A stretch of DNA of 64,000 nucleotides from COE1 sp910588595. GTDB taxonomy: Bacteria; Bacillota; Clostridia; Lachnospirales; Lachnospiraceae. This document shows, in pieces, positions 43,885 through 51,726 of the stretch (position 1 is the stretch's first letter; every line of letters begins with the position of its first letter). The stretch covers positions 32,712-96,711 of the forward strand of contig CARDBT010000006.1 in NCBI GenBank assembly GCA_948957135.1. The letters run 5' to 3'. The notes beneath the pieces are model-generated. The model had not been told where the DNA came from, searched no databases, and was given only the letters and a program-made list of their open reading frames with translations. A program made the translations under genes and the position numbers.

Positions 43885-45198
43885 ATGGTACAAGTACAAC
43901 ATATTTCTTTTAAAGATTGGAATCCGATTGGAAAACCACGCAAAAAGACACATGGAAACAGCGGAGATTCGCCAAGCAGTGTGAAAGATGGAACTTTAAA
44001 TGAGGCAGGTTTAAACAGAAAGAATTCAACAGAAAATAAAGATCCATTTGGTGAGGCAGCAACACTTGAGTTAACGCATGACTATGTTAAAGAAAAAGCG
44101 GCATCAGCTGATATGGTATCTGCAAGTAGAGCGGCTACCCGTACATTAAAAGTTGGCAGTAGGGGAGATGATGTGAAAACACTGCAAGCTAATCTGAATC
44201 TGCTTGGCTATAATGCTGGTACACCTGATGGGATTTTTGGAAACGGCACAAAGAATGCTGTTATTTCCTTTCAAAAGACATATGGGTTAAGCGCAGACGG
44301 GATTGCAGGGACGAATACACTTGATGCAATAAGTACCACTGTAAACCGGAAGAATAAAAACATTTTGTCTAAAGGACAAGTTAGTAATGACGTTAAAGAT
44401 CTGCAAAATAACTTAATTACTTTAGGTTATCTTTCGGGAACGGCAGACGGCGCATTTGGTAAAAATACAGAGAACGCAGTTATAGCATTCCAAAAAAAGT
44501 ATGGACTAACACCAGATGGGCTTGTGGGAAATACTACTAGAAATAAAATTAAAGAAATAGTGTCAAATAACAATCCTGGTACTCAAGAACCTAATCCAAA
44601 ACCTACAGATAATGGAACTATCAGAAATGTTCCGATTGATACTAATTATAAGAATAAAAATGTAAACATAGATAATGCTACATATGTTTATAATGAATTA
44701 ATTAAAGCTGGATTTACTAAGCAGTCTGCGGCTGCAGTCATGGGGAATCTTGACGTTGAGCATGCATTTAGTACGAGCTGGGAAGGAGATCAAGGATCGG
44801 TAGGAATTGCGCAGTGGCGTGGTTCTCGAAAAACAGACTTGGAAACATACGCTAAGCAACAAAATGGTAGTGTAACAGATATAAAGATACAAACCAGTTT
44901 TATGATAAATGTAGATATGGAAAAAAGGCTTGGAAAAGAAGGACTCAAGAAATTAAAAAATATGACAGACTATATTGATGCAGCAGATTACTTTTGTGAT
45001 AAATTTGAAAGCCCTTCAAGTTATAAAAGTCGCGATGAGTGGCTTAATGGTAAGTATGGACCCAATTATGCTGAACATGGAGGAACTTATCAAATAAAAT
45101 GGGAAAGATATGAGTGGTCCGATCAACTACAAAAATATGAACTAGACTTAAAGAAAAGGAGAAGTGCTGCGCGGTATTGGTATAACAACATGAACTAG
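43885..45198 (+). CDS. Peptidoglycan-binding, phage-tail-lysozyme-type hydrolase
   Basis: A 437-residue protein. Residues 1-85 are polar and basic with no signal peptide or membrane segment. Two PG_binding_1 repeats follow (about 86-150 and 160-222; each has LGY, DG.FG and FQK.YGL). After a Pro/Asn linker comes a phage_tail_lys domain (about 263-420): GNLDVEHAF supplies probable catalytic E292 and SVGIAQWRGSR is the substrate-cleft motif. It should cleave the glycan strand. AGGAGG precedes the ATG, and the LytTR operator lies upstream. Export route is unclear. Confidence 0.85.
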   Translation: MVQVQHISFKDWNPIGKPRKKTHGNSGDSPSSVKDGTLNEAGLNRKNSTENKDPFGEAATLELTHDYVKEKAASADMVSASRAATRTLKVGSRGDDVKTLQANLNLLGYNAGTPDGIFGNGTKNAVISFQKTYGLSADGIAGTNTLDAISTTVNRKNKNILSKGQVSNDVKDLQNNLITLGYLSGTADGAFGKNTENAVIAFQKKYGLTPDGLVGNTTRNKIKEIVSNNNPGTQEPNPKPTDNGTIRNVPIDTNYKNKNVNIDNATYVYNELIKAGFTKQSAAAVMGNLDVEHAFSTSWEGDQGSVGIAQWRGSRKTDLETYAKQQNGSVTDIKIQTSFMINVDMEKRLGKEGLKKLKNMTDYIDAADYFCDKFESPSSYKSRDEWLNGKYGPNYAEHGGTYQIKWERYEWSDQLQKYELDLKKRRSAARYWYNNMN

Positions 45199-45212
45199 GA
45201 GGAGTATTATTG

Positions 45213-45860
45213 ATGAAAAGAATGACATCAATAGTAATAATTGGTACAATATTATTTATGCTTTCATCATGTGGTCGAACGGAAAACTTAGGGGATAATC
45301 AAGCAAACATAATAGACAGTACAACAGAGTTTGGTATTCAAGAAATACAAAATGATAGTGTTGTTAATTCAACTGATTCTAATTTGCCAGAAGAACCTAA
45401 AGAAGAACGGCAATCAATACCTAATGAAGTTGGTTTATATGAGAGTAAGGACTTGGAATATGATGAAAATGGACCATTGGACTTTGAGAATAAAGAAAAT
45501 AATAATGAGCAGATAAAAAAAGATGATGAGTTGGAAAATTTAATAGGAGAATATGATTATCTGTCGGATTATGGAACTGGTAAGTTAATTATAAAAAAAA
45601 CAGCCTATGGATATGATATTTCCGATTATGAATCAGAATCTTCTTATCGGTTTTTAGCTGATTCATCTAATATAGACATCATAGAAAATAATAGGATATA
45701 TATAAAGTATCCCGAACAAGTATTTTCTGATGACACGGTTATTTTTAGTTATTATATTTTGGAGTATAATACAGATGAGATAAATGTGTATTATGCAAAA
45801 TCTGCGGATGAAGAAGGTCAATTTTTATATCATGCCACAAGAAAAAGTGAAGAAGGATAG
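45213..45860 (+). CDS. Lipoprotein downstream of the lysozyme (possible protector)
   Basis: A 215-residue lipoprotein: a lysine/arginine start, hydrophobic segment and lipobox LSSC at about residue 21, then an acidic disordered linker (25-105) and a C-terminal beta-rich domain (about 108-210, LIGEYDYLSDYGTGKLIIKK). It follows the hydrolase by 14 bp with an AGGAGG site, so they are co-expressed. I do not recognise the domain; an inhibitor of the hydrolase, like membrane lysozyme inhibitors, is a guess. Confidence 0.75.
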   Translation: MKRMTSIVIIGTILFMLSSCGRTENLGDNQANIIDSTTEFGIQEIQNDSVVNSTDSNLPEEPKEERQSIPNEVGLYESKDLEYDENGPLDFENKENNNEQIKKDDELENLIGEYDYLSDYGTGKLIIKKTAYGYDISDYESESSYRFLADSSNIDIIENNRIYIKYPEQVFSDDTVIFSYYILEYNTDEINVYYAKSADEEGQFLYHATRKSEEG

Positions 45861-46048
45861 CTGGTAGATTGATGAATTATAGAAAATCTTAGAAGTCGTA
45901 GAAAAAGTACGTTCAAACTCAAACAGCAAAACCCATGATTTTCAGGATATTAACTTTAAGTAGTTATTTTCCTACAAATCTTTACTAAAGTTGATTTGCA
46001 ATTGTTATATTAAATCGCAGATATAGTACAATCTAAAATAATATTTTA

Positions 46049-46082
46049 AAAGCAGAGATTCGAAAGAGTCCCTGCTTTTTTG
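46049..46082. terminator. Bidirectional terminator near the right end of element A
   Basis: AAAGCAG (46049-46055) pairs with CTGCTTT (46072-46078), with T-runs on both sides. It separates the element cargo from the virD4 tail. Confidence 0.55.
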
Positions 46083-46120
46083 TGCAGAAAATTAAACTCA
46101 TCACTTGACAATGTTGCATA

Positions 46121-46378
46121 GAACTGATGTCAACCGATGAATTGGCGGTGATGGACGGCGGCAAGTGCATCTTGCAGGTGCAGGGCGTAAGGCCGTTTTT
46201 CAGCGACAAATTTGACATTACCAAACATCCGCAATATAAATACCTGCTGGATTCCAGCAAGAAGAACGCTTTTGATATTGCAAAATATCTGAGCCGGAGA
46301 TTGACCGTCCGACCGGACGACGTTTTTGAAAGCTGTGAACTCGAAGCGCCGCCCGCGTCTGATGCACCCGCCGATTGA
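46121..46378 (+). pseudogene. virD4: VirD4-type coupling ATPase, 3' part
   Basis: Encodes ELMSTDELAVMDGGKCILQ, then VRPFFSDKFDITKHPQYKYL and an acidic tail, the C-terminal 85 residues of the gene interrupted at 32416. It has no start signal of its own. It precedes maff2 as in Tn1549. Confidence 0.92.
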
Positions 46379-46445
46379 CTTTTCAACCGGCGGGCTTTTT
46401 TTGTCCCTATCCAACCAATCACAACAAATTTAAGGAGGAAAATGT

Positions 46446-46604
46446 ATGGAATTTTTTACGAGCGCAATCGACACTTTGAAGGTACTGGTTATCGCGCTGG
46501 GCGCTGGCCTTGGCGTGTGGGGCGTTATCAACCTGCTGGAAGGTTACGGCAACGACAACCCTGGCGCGAAATCGCAGGGCATGAAGCAGGTCATGGCTAA
46601 TTAG
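46446..46604 (+). pseudogene. Maff2-family membrane protein, 5' part (interrupted)
   Basis: ATG 46446 after AAGGAGG opens MEFFTSAIDTLKVLVIAL; one membrane segment (about 11-31). After GMKQ (codon 48) the frame enters element B and stops as VMAN. The lost end, LMAGGGVALIGMQLIPLLAN and so on, is at 59179-59253. Joined, they give the usual 71 residues with two membrane segments. Maff2 is a small VirB2/VirB3-like transfer protein of Tn1549-type ICEs. Confidence 0.88.
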
Positions 46605-46669
46605 AGGTAATCAAAAGAGGAAAGGAAAAGCACAATCCAGACGGAACCGGCGATACCGTCAAGAAATAT

Positions 46670-46698
46670 TTGTGAGTTAGCAAGAAACCTGATATAAT
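46670..46698 (+). promoter_or_regulatory. Promoter at the left end of element B
   Basis: TTGTGA (46670-46675), 17 bp, TATAAT (46693-46698). It drives the XRE-tnpV pair. Confidence 0.6.
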
Positions 46699-46739
46699 GG
46701 GGGCAAGCGCCCATCCGGGGCAGAAAGGCAGGGAGAAAC

Positions 46740-47012
46740 ATGCACATCAGCTACAAACCGCTCTGGCACACACTGATAGAGCGCAACATGAGGAAAGAGG
46801 ATTTAAGGCTTGCCGCTGGCCTGACCACAAATATGATAGCCAACATGGGCAAAGAAGGGAAACATATCAGCATGGACACACTTGCCCGTATTTGTGAAAC
46901 ACTGGATTGTGGCATTATGGACGTGATTGAGCTGGCCAGTGACGAGCCTTCCGCCACAGGAGGGAACGATAATGGAAAAACTGAAAGAAAGAATCACAGA
47001 GAACGGCATTGA
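46740..47012 (+). CDS. XRE-family regulator (element B, left end)
   Basis: A 90-residue HTH protein: MHISYKPLWHTLIERNMRKE start, RLAAGLTTNMIANMGKEG recognition region and ISMDTLARICETLDCGIMDV, the common IME-type XRE pattern. It overlaps the tnpV start. Probable regulator of element excision genes. Confidence 0.85.
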   Translation: MHISYKPLWHTLIERNMRKEDLRLAAGLTTNMIANMGKEGKHISMDTLARICETLDCGIMDVIELASDEPSATGGNDNGKTERKNHRERH

Positions 47013-47349
47013 TTATATTCTGGCAGGTGATTACTATATCCCGGACTTGAAGCTGCCGGAGGAGAACCGCCCCATCGGACGCTATGGGAGGCTGCACCGG
47101 GAATATCTCAAACAGGAGCATCCGGCACGGTACAGTTCCCTTATTTTGACCGGGACATTATGGACATACCTTGCCGACCTGAACGAGCAGGCGGAAGAAC
47201 GGCTTAACTTAATCATTGAGCAGATGAAAGCCGCCGAAGGAGTGACCGAGGAACTGAAAGCCCGGAACCAGCTTGAATGGGTAGGCCGGATGAACAATAT
47301 CCGCAACCGGGCAGAGGAAATCATAAACAGCGAACTGATTTATATTTGA
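46972..47349 (+). CDS. tnpV: TnpV-family transposon protein
   Basis: A 125-residue protein. DYILAGDYYIPDLKLPEENR and RYGRLHREYLKQEHPARYSS are TnpV signatures from Tn4451-type elements. The C-terminus is a helical ELKARNQLEWVGRMNNIRNR region. ATG 46972 follows GGAGGGA. Function unknown. Confidence 0.88.
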   Translation: MEKLKERITENGIDYILAGDYYIPDLKLPEENRPIGRYGRLHREYLKQEHPARYSSLILTGTLWTYLADLNEQAEERLNLIIEQMKAAEGVTEELKARNQLEWVGRMNNIRNRAEEIINSELIYI

Positions 47350-47389
47350 TTGGACATGGAAAGGCCAGCCGACTACCCGGCTGGTCTTT

Positions 47390-47716
47390 CTAACCTTCCC
47401 TGCGCTCCAATACCGCCCGAATCATGGCAACGGCGATTTCCTGCTGGCTGGGCGACGTGCTTTCCCACAGCTCTGCCAGCTCCCGTATCTTGCTGACCTC
47501 ATTATCTTCCAGCGCATCCCGCAGCAGATAATCAGGGGAGATTTTCAGTGCGTTGCAGATATTGATAAATACGGGCAGACTGGGAACCTTTATCCCGCCT
47601 TCAATCTGCCGGAGGTAAGTTGCGTTGATATTGCACAGCTCCGAGAGCCTGTCCGCCGTGAATCCCCGGTCTTTCCTCACCATGTTGATACGTTTGCCTA
47701 ATCCTTTACCTTCCAT
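47390..47716 (-). CDS. XRE regulator
   Basis: A 108-residue HTH_3 protein (RGFTADRLSELCNINATYLRQ) with a helical tail (ISPDYLLRDALEDNEVSKI). ATG 47716 follows GGGTGGC. It faces tnpV and is divergent from the 47855 gene; AGACTA repeats in the shared promoter region may be its operators. Confidence 0.8.
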   Translation of the reverse strand: MEGKGLGKRINMVRKDRGFTADRLSELCNINATYLRQIEGGIKVPSLPVFINICNALKISPDYLLRDALEDNEVSKIRELAELWESTSPSQQEIAVAMIRAVLERREG

Positions 47717-47763
47717 AATGCCACCCATTTCATAAGCTATTAGCATTTATTTTGTACACTTTT

Positions 47764-47829
47764 AGACTACATCACACTTAGGGATTGCAATAGATTCTAA
47801 AAGACTATATAATATTAGCTAGTAGACTA
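47764..47829 (+). promoter_or_regulatory. Promoter with AGACTA repeats
   Basis: TTGCAA (47785-47790), 17 bp, TATAAT (47808-47813) drives the 47855 gene. AGACTA occurs at 47764, 47802 and 47824, around the core promoter, as a candidate operator of the divergent XRE regulator. Confidence 0.5.
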
Positions 47830-47854
47830 TAAACTATGAAAGGGGAACAACAGA

Positions 47855-48043
47855 ATGGAACTGAACTATTTTAGGGACAGGCTTTTTGATTTACTAAACG
47901 ACAGTGAAGGGATGGGGATTGTTGACCTGAACGCAGATGAGCGGAACAGCCTGCTCACTGTCAGGACAGAGGACGGGAATGTATTTGAAATCGTATGCCG
48001 ACAGGCAGCGGGGAAGGAGGACGGATGGACGACCGCAAACTGA
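47855..48043 (+). CDS. Small acidic protein paired with SymE-like gene
   Basis: A 62-residue protein (MELNYFRDRLFDLLNDSEGM; TVRTEDGNVFEIVCRQ). It overlaps the SymE-like gene by 19 bp. No known function; the arrangement could be an antitoxin-like partner, which is speculation. AAGGGGAAC site before the ATG. Confidence 0.55.
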   Translation: MELNYFRDRLFDLLNDSEGMGIVDLNADERNSLLTVRTEDGNVFEIVCRQAAGKEDGWTTAN

Positions 48044-48213
48044 CTGTATGCTATGGACGTGGCAATTACAAGCAATCTCCGCCGCAGATTCTTTTACAAG
48101 GTAAGTGGCTGGAACAGGCTGGATTCTCCGCAGGGGACAAAATCACCGTGAAATGCCAGCAGGGGCAGCTTATCATCACAAAAAACGGAACAAGAGCAGA
48201 TTCAACAGAATAA
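48025..48213 (+). CDS. SymE-like toxin-family protein
   Basis: A 62-residue protein of the SymE (AbrB-fold) type: RKLTVCYGRGNYKQSPPQIL, then LLQGKWLEQAGFSAGDKITV and a short basic end. SymE of E. coli is an SOS toxin acting on RNA or the nucleoid. GGAGGACGG lies before the ATG. Confidence 0.75.
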   Translation: MDDRKLTVCYGRGNYKQSPPQILLQGKWLEQAGFSAGDKITVKCQQGQLIITKNGTRADSTE

Positions 48214-48314
48214 TGTTTATGATACAATGATTTTTTCGGAAAATCTATTCCCTCTGGAAAGTGACTGCGGTATAATGAAGCTATCGACAAATCGGGATAG
48301 GGAGGTAAATTTAT

Positions 48315-48716
48315 ATGAGTGATTTTGCTATTCGTTTTCTTAATAGTGAAGGGGAACCTATTACACAAGAAACTGTAGACAAACTGGTGTGCAAAATTCG
48401 GGAAAATCATTGTAGGTCTGCATGGTTAGCTTTGGATGAATATGGCGAAGAGGATTTTCTATCTGTAGATATTGAGAATGATTGGGCGGCTCTGGCTTTT
48501 AACACATATGGTGAAGATGAAGAGGCTCATATGTATATGCCTGTCAATTCCGAATATGGTACATCCAAAGAGGACGCTCCTGTAAATATCAGCGGACAGA
48601 CTCCAGTTCTCAAGCGAAATGCGCTCAATGATTTGAATCTGGTTGCTGAATGTGTTCTCCATTTTGCTAAAACAGGAGAGCTGTATCCAAAGTTGAAGTG
48701 GGAGGAAGTAGCGTAA
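48315..48716 (+). CDS. Imm1-like immunity family protein (tentative)
   Basis: A 133-residue acidic protein. FLSVDIENDWAALAFNTYG in the middle and ECVLHFAKTGELYPKLKWEE at the end resemble the Imm1 pattern (aromatic core, tG..P..W ending). It is AT-rich relative to neighbours and has its own GGGAGG site and TATAAT. No cognate toxin is adjacent, so it may be an orphan immunity gene. Family call uncertain. Confidence 0.5.
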   Translation: MSDFAIRFLNSEGEPITQETVDKLVCKIRENHCRSAWLALDEYGEEDFLSVDIENDWAALAFNTYGEDEEAHMYMPVNSEYGTSKEDAPVNISGQTPVLKRNALNDLNLVAECVLHFAKTGELYPKLKWEEVA

Positions 48717-48807
48717 AAAACACAACTTCCAGTTTGTGCGCTTAAAAATTGAATAAGAACCACCCAAAATGCCGTTGCATGGAAAAATCCCAAGCAACGG
48801 CATTTCC

Positions 48808-49617
48808 TTATCTCCGTTTCATTCTGCTCAACGGTGAATCCTTATATGCCGGAGTTTTCTTCATAACATTTTTCAGAACCGTGCGCTCCTGCTCCGACAG
48901 CTTCTCATACCGGATTTGTAGCTGCGTACACATCAGGGCAGTGAACACATCCAGATAGGAACCCGGCACGGCCAGCGCCTTCTTTGCGTCCTTGATTAGC
49001 TTCATGCCATTGGAGCCGTCCGGCGCACTATCCGTATCATTCTTGTGCGTTTCCCTTATGGCATGGAGGATAGTGTCCCAAGTCCGGTGCGTGACCTGAC
49101 AGAAATAATCTTCTTCCTGTACCTGCATAGCTTCCAACGCCTTTAACGCAGCATCTTCCTCCACCGGCTGATATTGGGAAAGGACTTGCCCCCGCAGGAC
49201 TTCCAGAAGGCTGTTGAAGTTTTGGAAGTGGGCGGTTGCCACACCATCTACATAAATTTCCGTGTCCGTCATCAGGGTAATAAAATCCTCATGTGTGGCA
49301 ATCTCACACAGCAGCCGGTTGTTGATACGCCCGCTTTTCAACAGCTCCACCATGCTGTCACTCAAATGCAGCTCCGTAAGTTCCATGCCCGGATGGTTCC
49401 GGTTCTCTGTCAAGCAGAGCAGGTAATCCGTTGACACACCGTAAAACTTTGCCAGCTCCACAAGGTTTTTGTGGCTGATTTCCTTTAGTTCGTCATTCTC
49501 ATAGCTTCTCAAGGCTGATTTGGAAATCCCCGTAACCGCCGCCAGTTCCTCTAATTTTAAATGCCGCTCCGTCCTTAAATCCTTTAACCGCTCCTGAACC
49601 GTTATCCCCTGTTTCAT
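48808..49617 (-). CDS. XRE regulator with long C-terminal domain (element B)
   Basis: A 269-residue protein: HTH_3 (about 8-62; LKLEELAAVTGISKSALRSY) and a C-terminal domain sharing NNRLLCEIATH and DTEIYVDGVATA with the element A regulator at 32525-33316. ATG 49617 follows AAAGGAGC. Two 13-bp palindromes upstream (49715-49765) are likely operators. Confidence 0.82.
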   Translation of the reverse strand: MKQGITVQERLKDLRTERHLKLEELAAVTGISKSALRSYENDELKEISHKNLVELAKFYGVSTDYLLCLTENRNHPGMELTELHLSDSMVELLKSGRINNRLLCEIATHEDFITLMTDTEIYVDGVATAHFQNFNSLLEVLRGQVLSQYQPVEEDAALKALEAMQVQEEDYFCQVTHRTWDTILHAIRETHKNDTDSAPDGSNGMKLIKDAKKALAVPGSYLDVFTALMCTQLQIRYEKLSEQERTVLKNVMKKTPAYKDSPLSRMKRR

Positions 49618-49714
49618 GGCTTCCTGCTCCTTTCCAGCGGCCAGCTTTTGCCGCCATCCCCATTGTACCACATATCCATGCCGGGCGCATTTCCCTTTGT
49701 GATTCTTTTCAAAG

Positions 49715-49765
49715 GCGCAAAATGCGCTTTTGATTTGCCCGGATTTTCAGAAGTGCAAAATGCAC
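49715..49765. promoter_or_regulatory. Pair of GYGCAAAATGCRC palindromes
   Basis: GCGCAAAATGCGC (49715-49727) and GTGCAAAATGCAC (49753-49765) are perfect palindromes, 38 bp apart, about 100-150 bp upstream of the XRE gene. A related TGCGCA palindrome lies upstream of its element A homologue. Confidence 0.55.
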
Positions 49766-50270
49766 ATCTGATTTTTGCACCCGTCCAGCAGGAAGCCTTT
49801 TCCGCAATCGTGGAATTTTTCAGATTTTGGGCTTCATTCCTGATTCGTGGACATACGGCACATGGTACAAAAATGTCATATGATATAGGCAGTTCATCGA
49901 TGGATTATTCCAATCGAATGACCGGCCTGTATGGGATATGCTCCCCGGCGATGTAGCGCAACGACTTCCGGCAGGGAAACGGAGGAACCCTGACCGCAAC
50001 GAGCGTACCAAGGAGAGCGAAACGCCGCCAAAGACGGGGGCAGGAACGACAGCAGAGGGAACCGGCAAAAATGAACACCGAAACGATACCGAAACACAAC
50101 AATCTCACAGGGCATAGTCTGCCCTGCCCGTAATACCAAGGGGGATTTTGGGGCGGCTCTACGGCTGTATTTCCCCTGAAAATCGCCCCGAAACGATACA
50201 CAAAAAACCACTGCCCGCCCATTCCGGCTGTTACTGCTGAATCGGGCGGTTTTTCTATGAAGGAGGCACC
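49766..50270. other. Non-coding stretch with candidate oriT of element B
   Basis: No gene seen. CAGGGCA/TGCCCTG (50108-50126) forms a hairpin followed by a conserved-looking CCCGTAATACCAAGGGGG, a plausible oriT for the MobA/MobL relaxase. The preceding 200 bp are purine-rich without clear structure. Confidence 0.35.
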
Positions 50271-50462
50271 ATGCCGAGAATGTCAAAGAAGTTGAAGAAA
50301 GAGCTTGCTTTCTTCCTGAACGACCGGGGGCGCAGAAGCTACAATGAACTCTGCCGGAAATGCCAGCATGAATGTAAGCAGGGTTTCCGGGCTGTCATGA
50401 TCGACTGCCCCCGCTACCAATCCAAACGAGCCAAAAGGAGGACACCATCCAATGAATTGTGA
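50271..50462 (+). CDS. Small basic cysteine-containing protein
   Basis: A 63-residue protein with a CRKCQHECKQ cluster and a later cysteine in VMIDCPRYQ, possibly zinc-binding. GAAGGAGG precedes the ATG. It opens an operon with overlapping downstream genes. Unknown function. Confidence 0.6.
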   Translation: MPRMSKKLKKELAFFLNDRGRRSYNELCRKCQHECKQGFRAVMIDCPRYQSKRAKRRTPSNEL

Positions 50463-50790
50463 ATTTATGATAGCCAGTACGCCCCTGCCGCCCTGTATGC
50501 CGCTCCCAAAGGCAATGCTCCGGCTTCCGGTCAGCAATACGGCAAAGGTCATGTACGCCCGCCTGTTGGATGAAATCCTGACAAGGGGAACCGAGGACAG
50601 CAACAGGATTCTGTTCATCCGCTTCCCCGTCATGGAGATAGCGGCGGCACTCTCCCGAAGCCCCCAGACCTGCAAGCGTTCACTGAACGAGCTGGAACAG
50701 GCCGGGATGATTATGCGTGTCCGTCAGGGCATCGGGGAGGTCAGCCATATGTATATCCTGCTCCCGAAGGAGGACACCGCCCATGAATGA
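50452..50790 (+). CDS. Winged-helix replication-initiator-like protein
   Basis: A 112-residue protein. LPVSNTAKVMYARLLDEI and MEIAAALSRSPQTCKRSLNELEQAG form a winged helix as at the N-terminus of RepA_N-type initiators and related IME proteins. It overlaps both neighbours. Likely DNA-binding. Confidence 0.65.
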   Translation: MNCEFMIASTPLPPCMPLPKAMLRLPVSNTAKVMYARLLDEILTRGTEDSNRILFIRFPVMEIAAALSRSPQTCKRSLNELEQAGMIMRVRQGIGEVSHMYILLPKEDTAHE

Positions 50791-51076
50791 AAAGCTGGAA
50801 AAACTGAATCAGGAAATTGAAAAGACCGAAGCCAGACTGCGGCGGGCGCAGCATAAGGAGAAAATGCTGGAACACCAGATAAAGACGCTGAACCGGAAGG
50901 AACGGACACACCGGCTATGTACCAGAGGGGCTATGCTGGAAAGCCATCTCCCCCACCCGGAATCCGTGACGGATGGGCAGGTCAGCACCATCTTAAAAGT
51001 CCTGTTCTGCCGGAGCGACACCAAACGTCTTGTGGAACAGGTTCTTGCAGAAAACTGGAAGGAGGACGCAGAGTGA
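50783..51076 (+). CDS. DUF3847 protein
   Basis: A 97-residue protein with a coiled-coil N-terminal half (LEKLNQEIEKTEARLRRAQH) and the DUF3847 tail around CTRGAMLESHLPHPE. It is a marker of MobQ-type mobilizable elements. The stop overlaps the next GTG. Confidence 0.82.
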   Translation: MNEKLEKLNQEIEKTEARLRRAQHKEKMLEHQIKTLNRKERTHRLCTRGAMLESHLPHPESVTDGQVSTILKVLFCRSDTKRLVEQVLAENWKEDAE

Positions 51077-51588
51077 AATTTTCAAAAAGTGAACTGGACA
51101 TCATCTATCAATATGCCGCACCGACCAAGGCGGAAACCCTTGCGGGCATGAAAGAAACCGTGCCGGTGATAAAGGACTTACTGACAAAGGCAATCGTGGA
51201 GAACGCCATCCGAAAACTGGAAAAGATACCGGAGCCGGAGTGCAGCCAGTTTGTTGCCGCCACAAAAGCCCGGTTCCTTGCAGAGCGTGACAATTCCATC
51301 CGCCAGCGGCTTGCGGCGGCAAAGGCACAGGAGCCAATCATGCAGGGGCATGACCTGTTAGGGATAGAACGGTTCCACCCGGAAACCCGGCACATGATTA
51401 CGCTGGAAGTACAGAAGCAGTGCTTTGTCGGTTTTAAGGGGGAGCGGTTCCGTTTCTTCCTCTCCGATGAAGGCTACCGGAACGCAAAACGCAGCGAGCA
51501 GGAAGGGGAAATCAAGATAAAGAGTCATGCTGCCGTTGTCGCCGGGAAGCTCTATCCCGACAAGAAGCCGAAACAGCAGGAACGGTAA
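51073..51588 (+). CDS. Conserved IME protein of unknown function
   Basis: A 171-residue protein starting at GTG 51073 (KFSKSELDIIYQYAAPTKAE). A helical N-terminal half is followed by a beta-rich C-terminal part (FVGFKGERFRFFLSDEGYRN). It is co-transcribed with DUF3847. I do not recognise a named family with confidence. Confidence 0.65.
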   Translation: MKFSKSELDIIYQYAAPTKAETLAGMKETVPVIKDLLTKAIVENAIRKLEKIPEPECSQFVAATKARFLAERDNSIRQRLAAAKAQEPIMQGHDLLGIERFHPETRHMITLEVQKQCFVGFKGERFRFFLSDEGYRNAKRSEQEGEIKIKSHAAVVAGKLYPDKKPKQQER

Positions 51589-51602
51589 AAAGCCCGTTCC
51601 AG

Positions 51603-51726
51603 AATCAAAGTGCGCCGGGCGCGTCTTGATTTTGCAAGGGAAGTTTTAACGTGGACGAGTCAGGCGCGCTCACATTGGCGGCTTTCCATGTGTGAAAAAT
51701 CAGAACGAGCCGGGCGCGTTCTGATT
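51603..51726. repeat. Two similar GC-loop hairpins
   Basis: 51603-51631 (AATCAA/TTGATT around GCGCCGGGCGC) and 51698-51726 (10-bp AATCAGAACG/CGTTCTGATT) share the GCCGGGCGCG core. The interval 51589-52165 otherwise lacks genes; 51730-51960 holds several short inverted repeats and ends where the AT-rich cargo begins. Confidence 0.45.

Larger units (their letters stand above)
32417..46122. mobile_element. Element A: Tn4451-type mobilizable transposon (13,706 bp) in virD4
   Basis: Flanks read AAAA-GA then element, and element then GA-ACTG. A single GA rejoins virD4 perfectly, matching the GA crossover dinucleotide known for TnpX of Tn4451. Inner ends share TATGC in inverted orientation. Content: XRE regulator, MobV relaxase, replication organizer, DnaC-like loader, TnpW, TnpX-type recombinase, small regulators, then an AgrC/LytTR/lysozyme/lipoprotein cargo. 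GC content is visibly lower than in the host ICE. Confidence 0.9.

Noticed and set aside
49905..50286. Minus-strand frames in the non-coding stretch of element B
   Set aside because: No ribosome site, atypical residue composition, and overlap with the hairpin candidate oriT.
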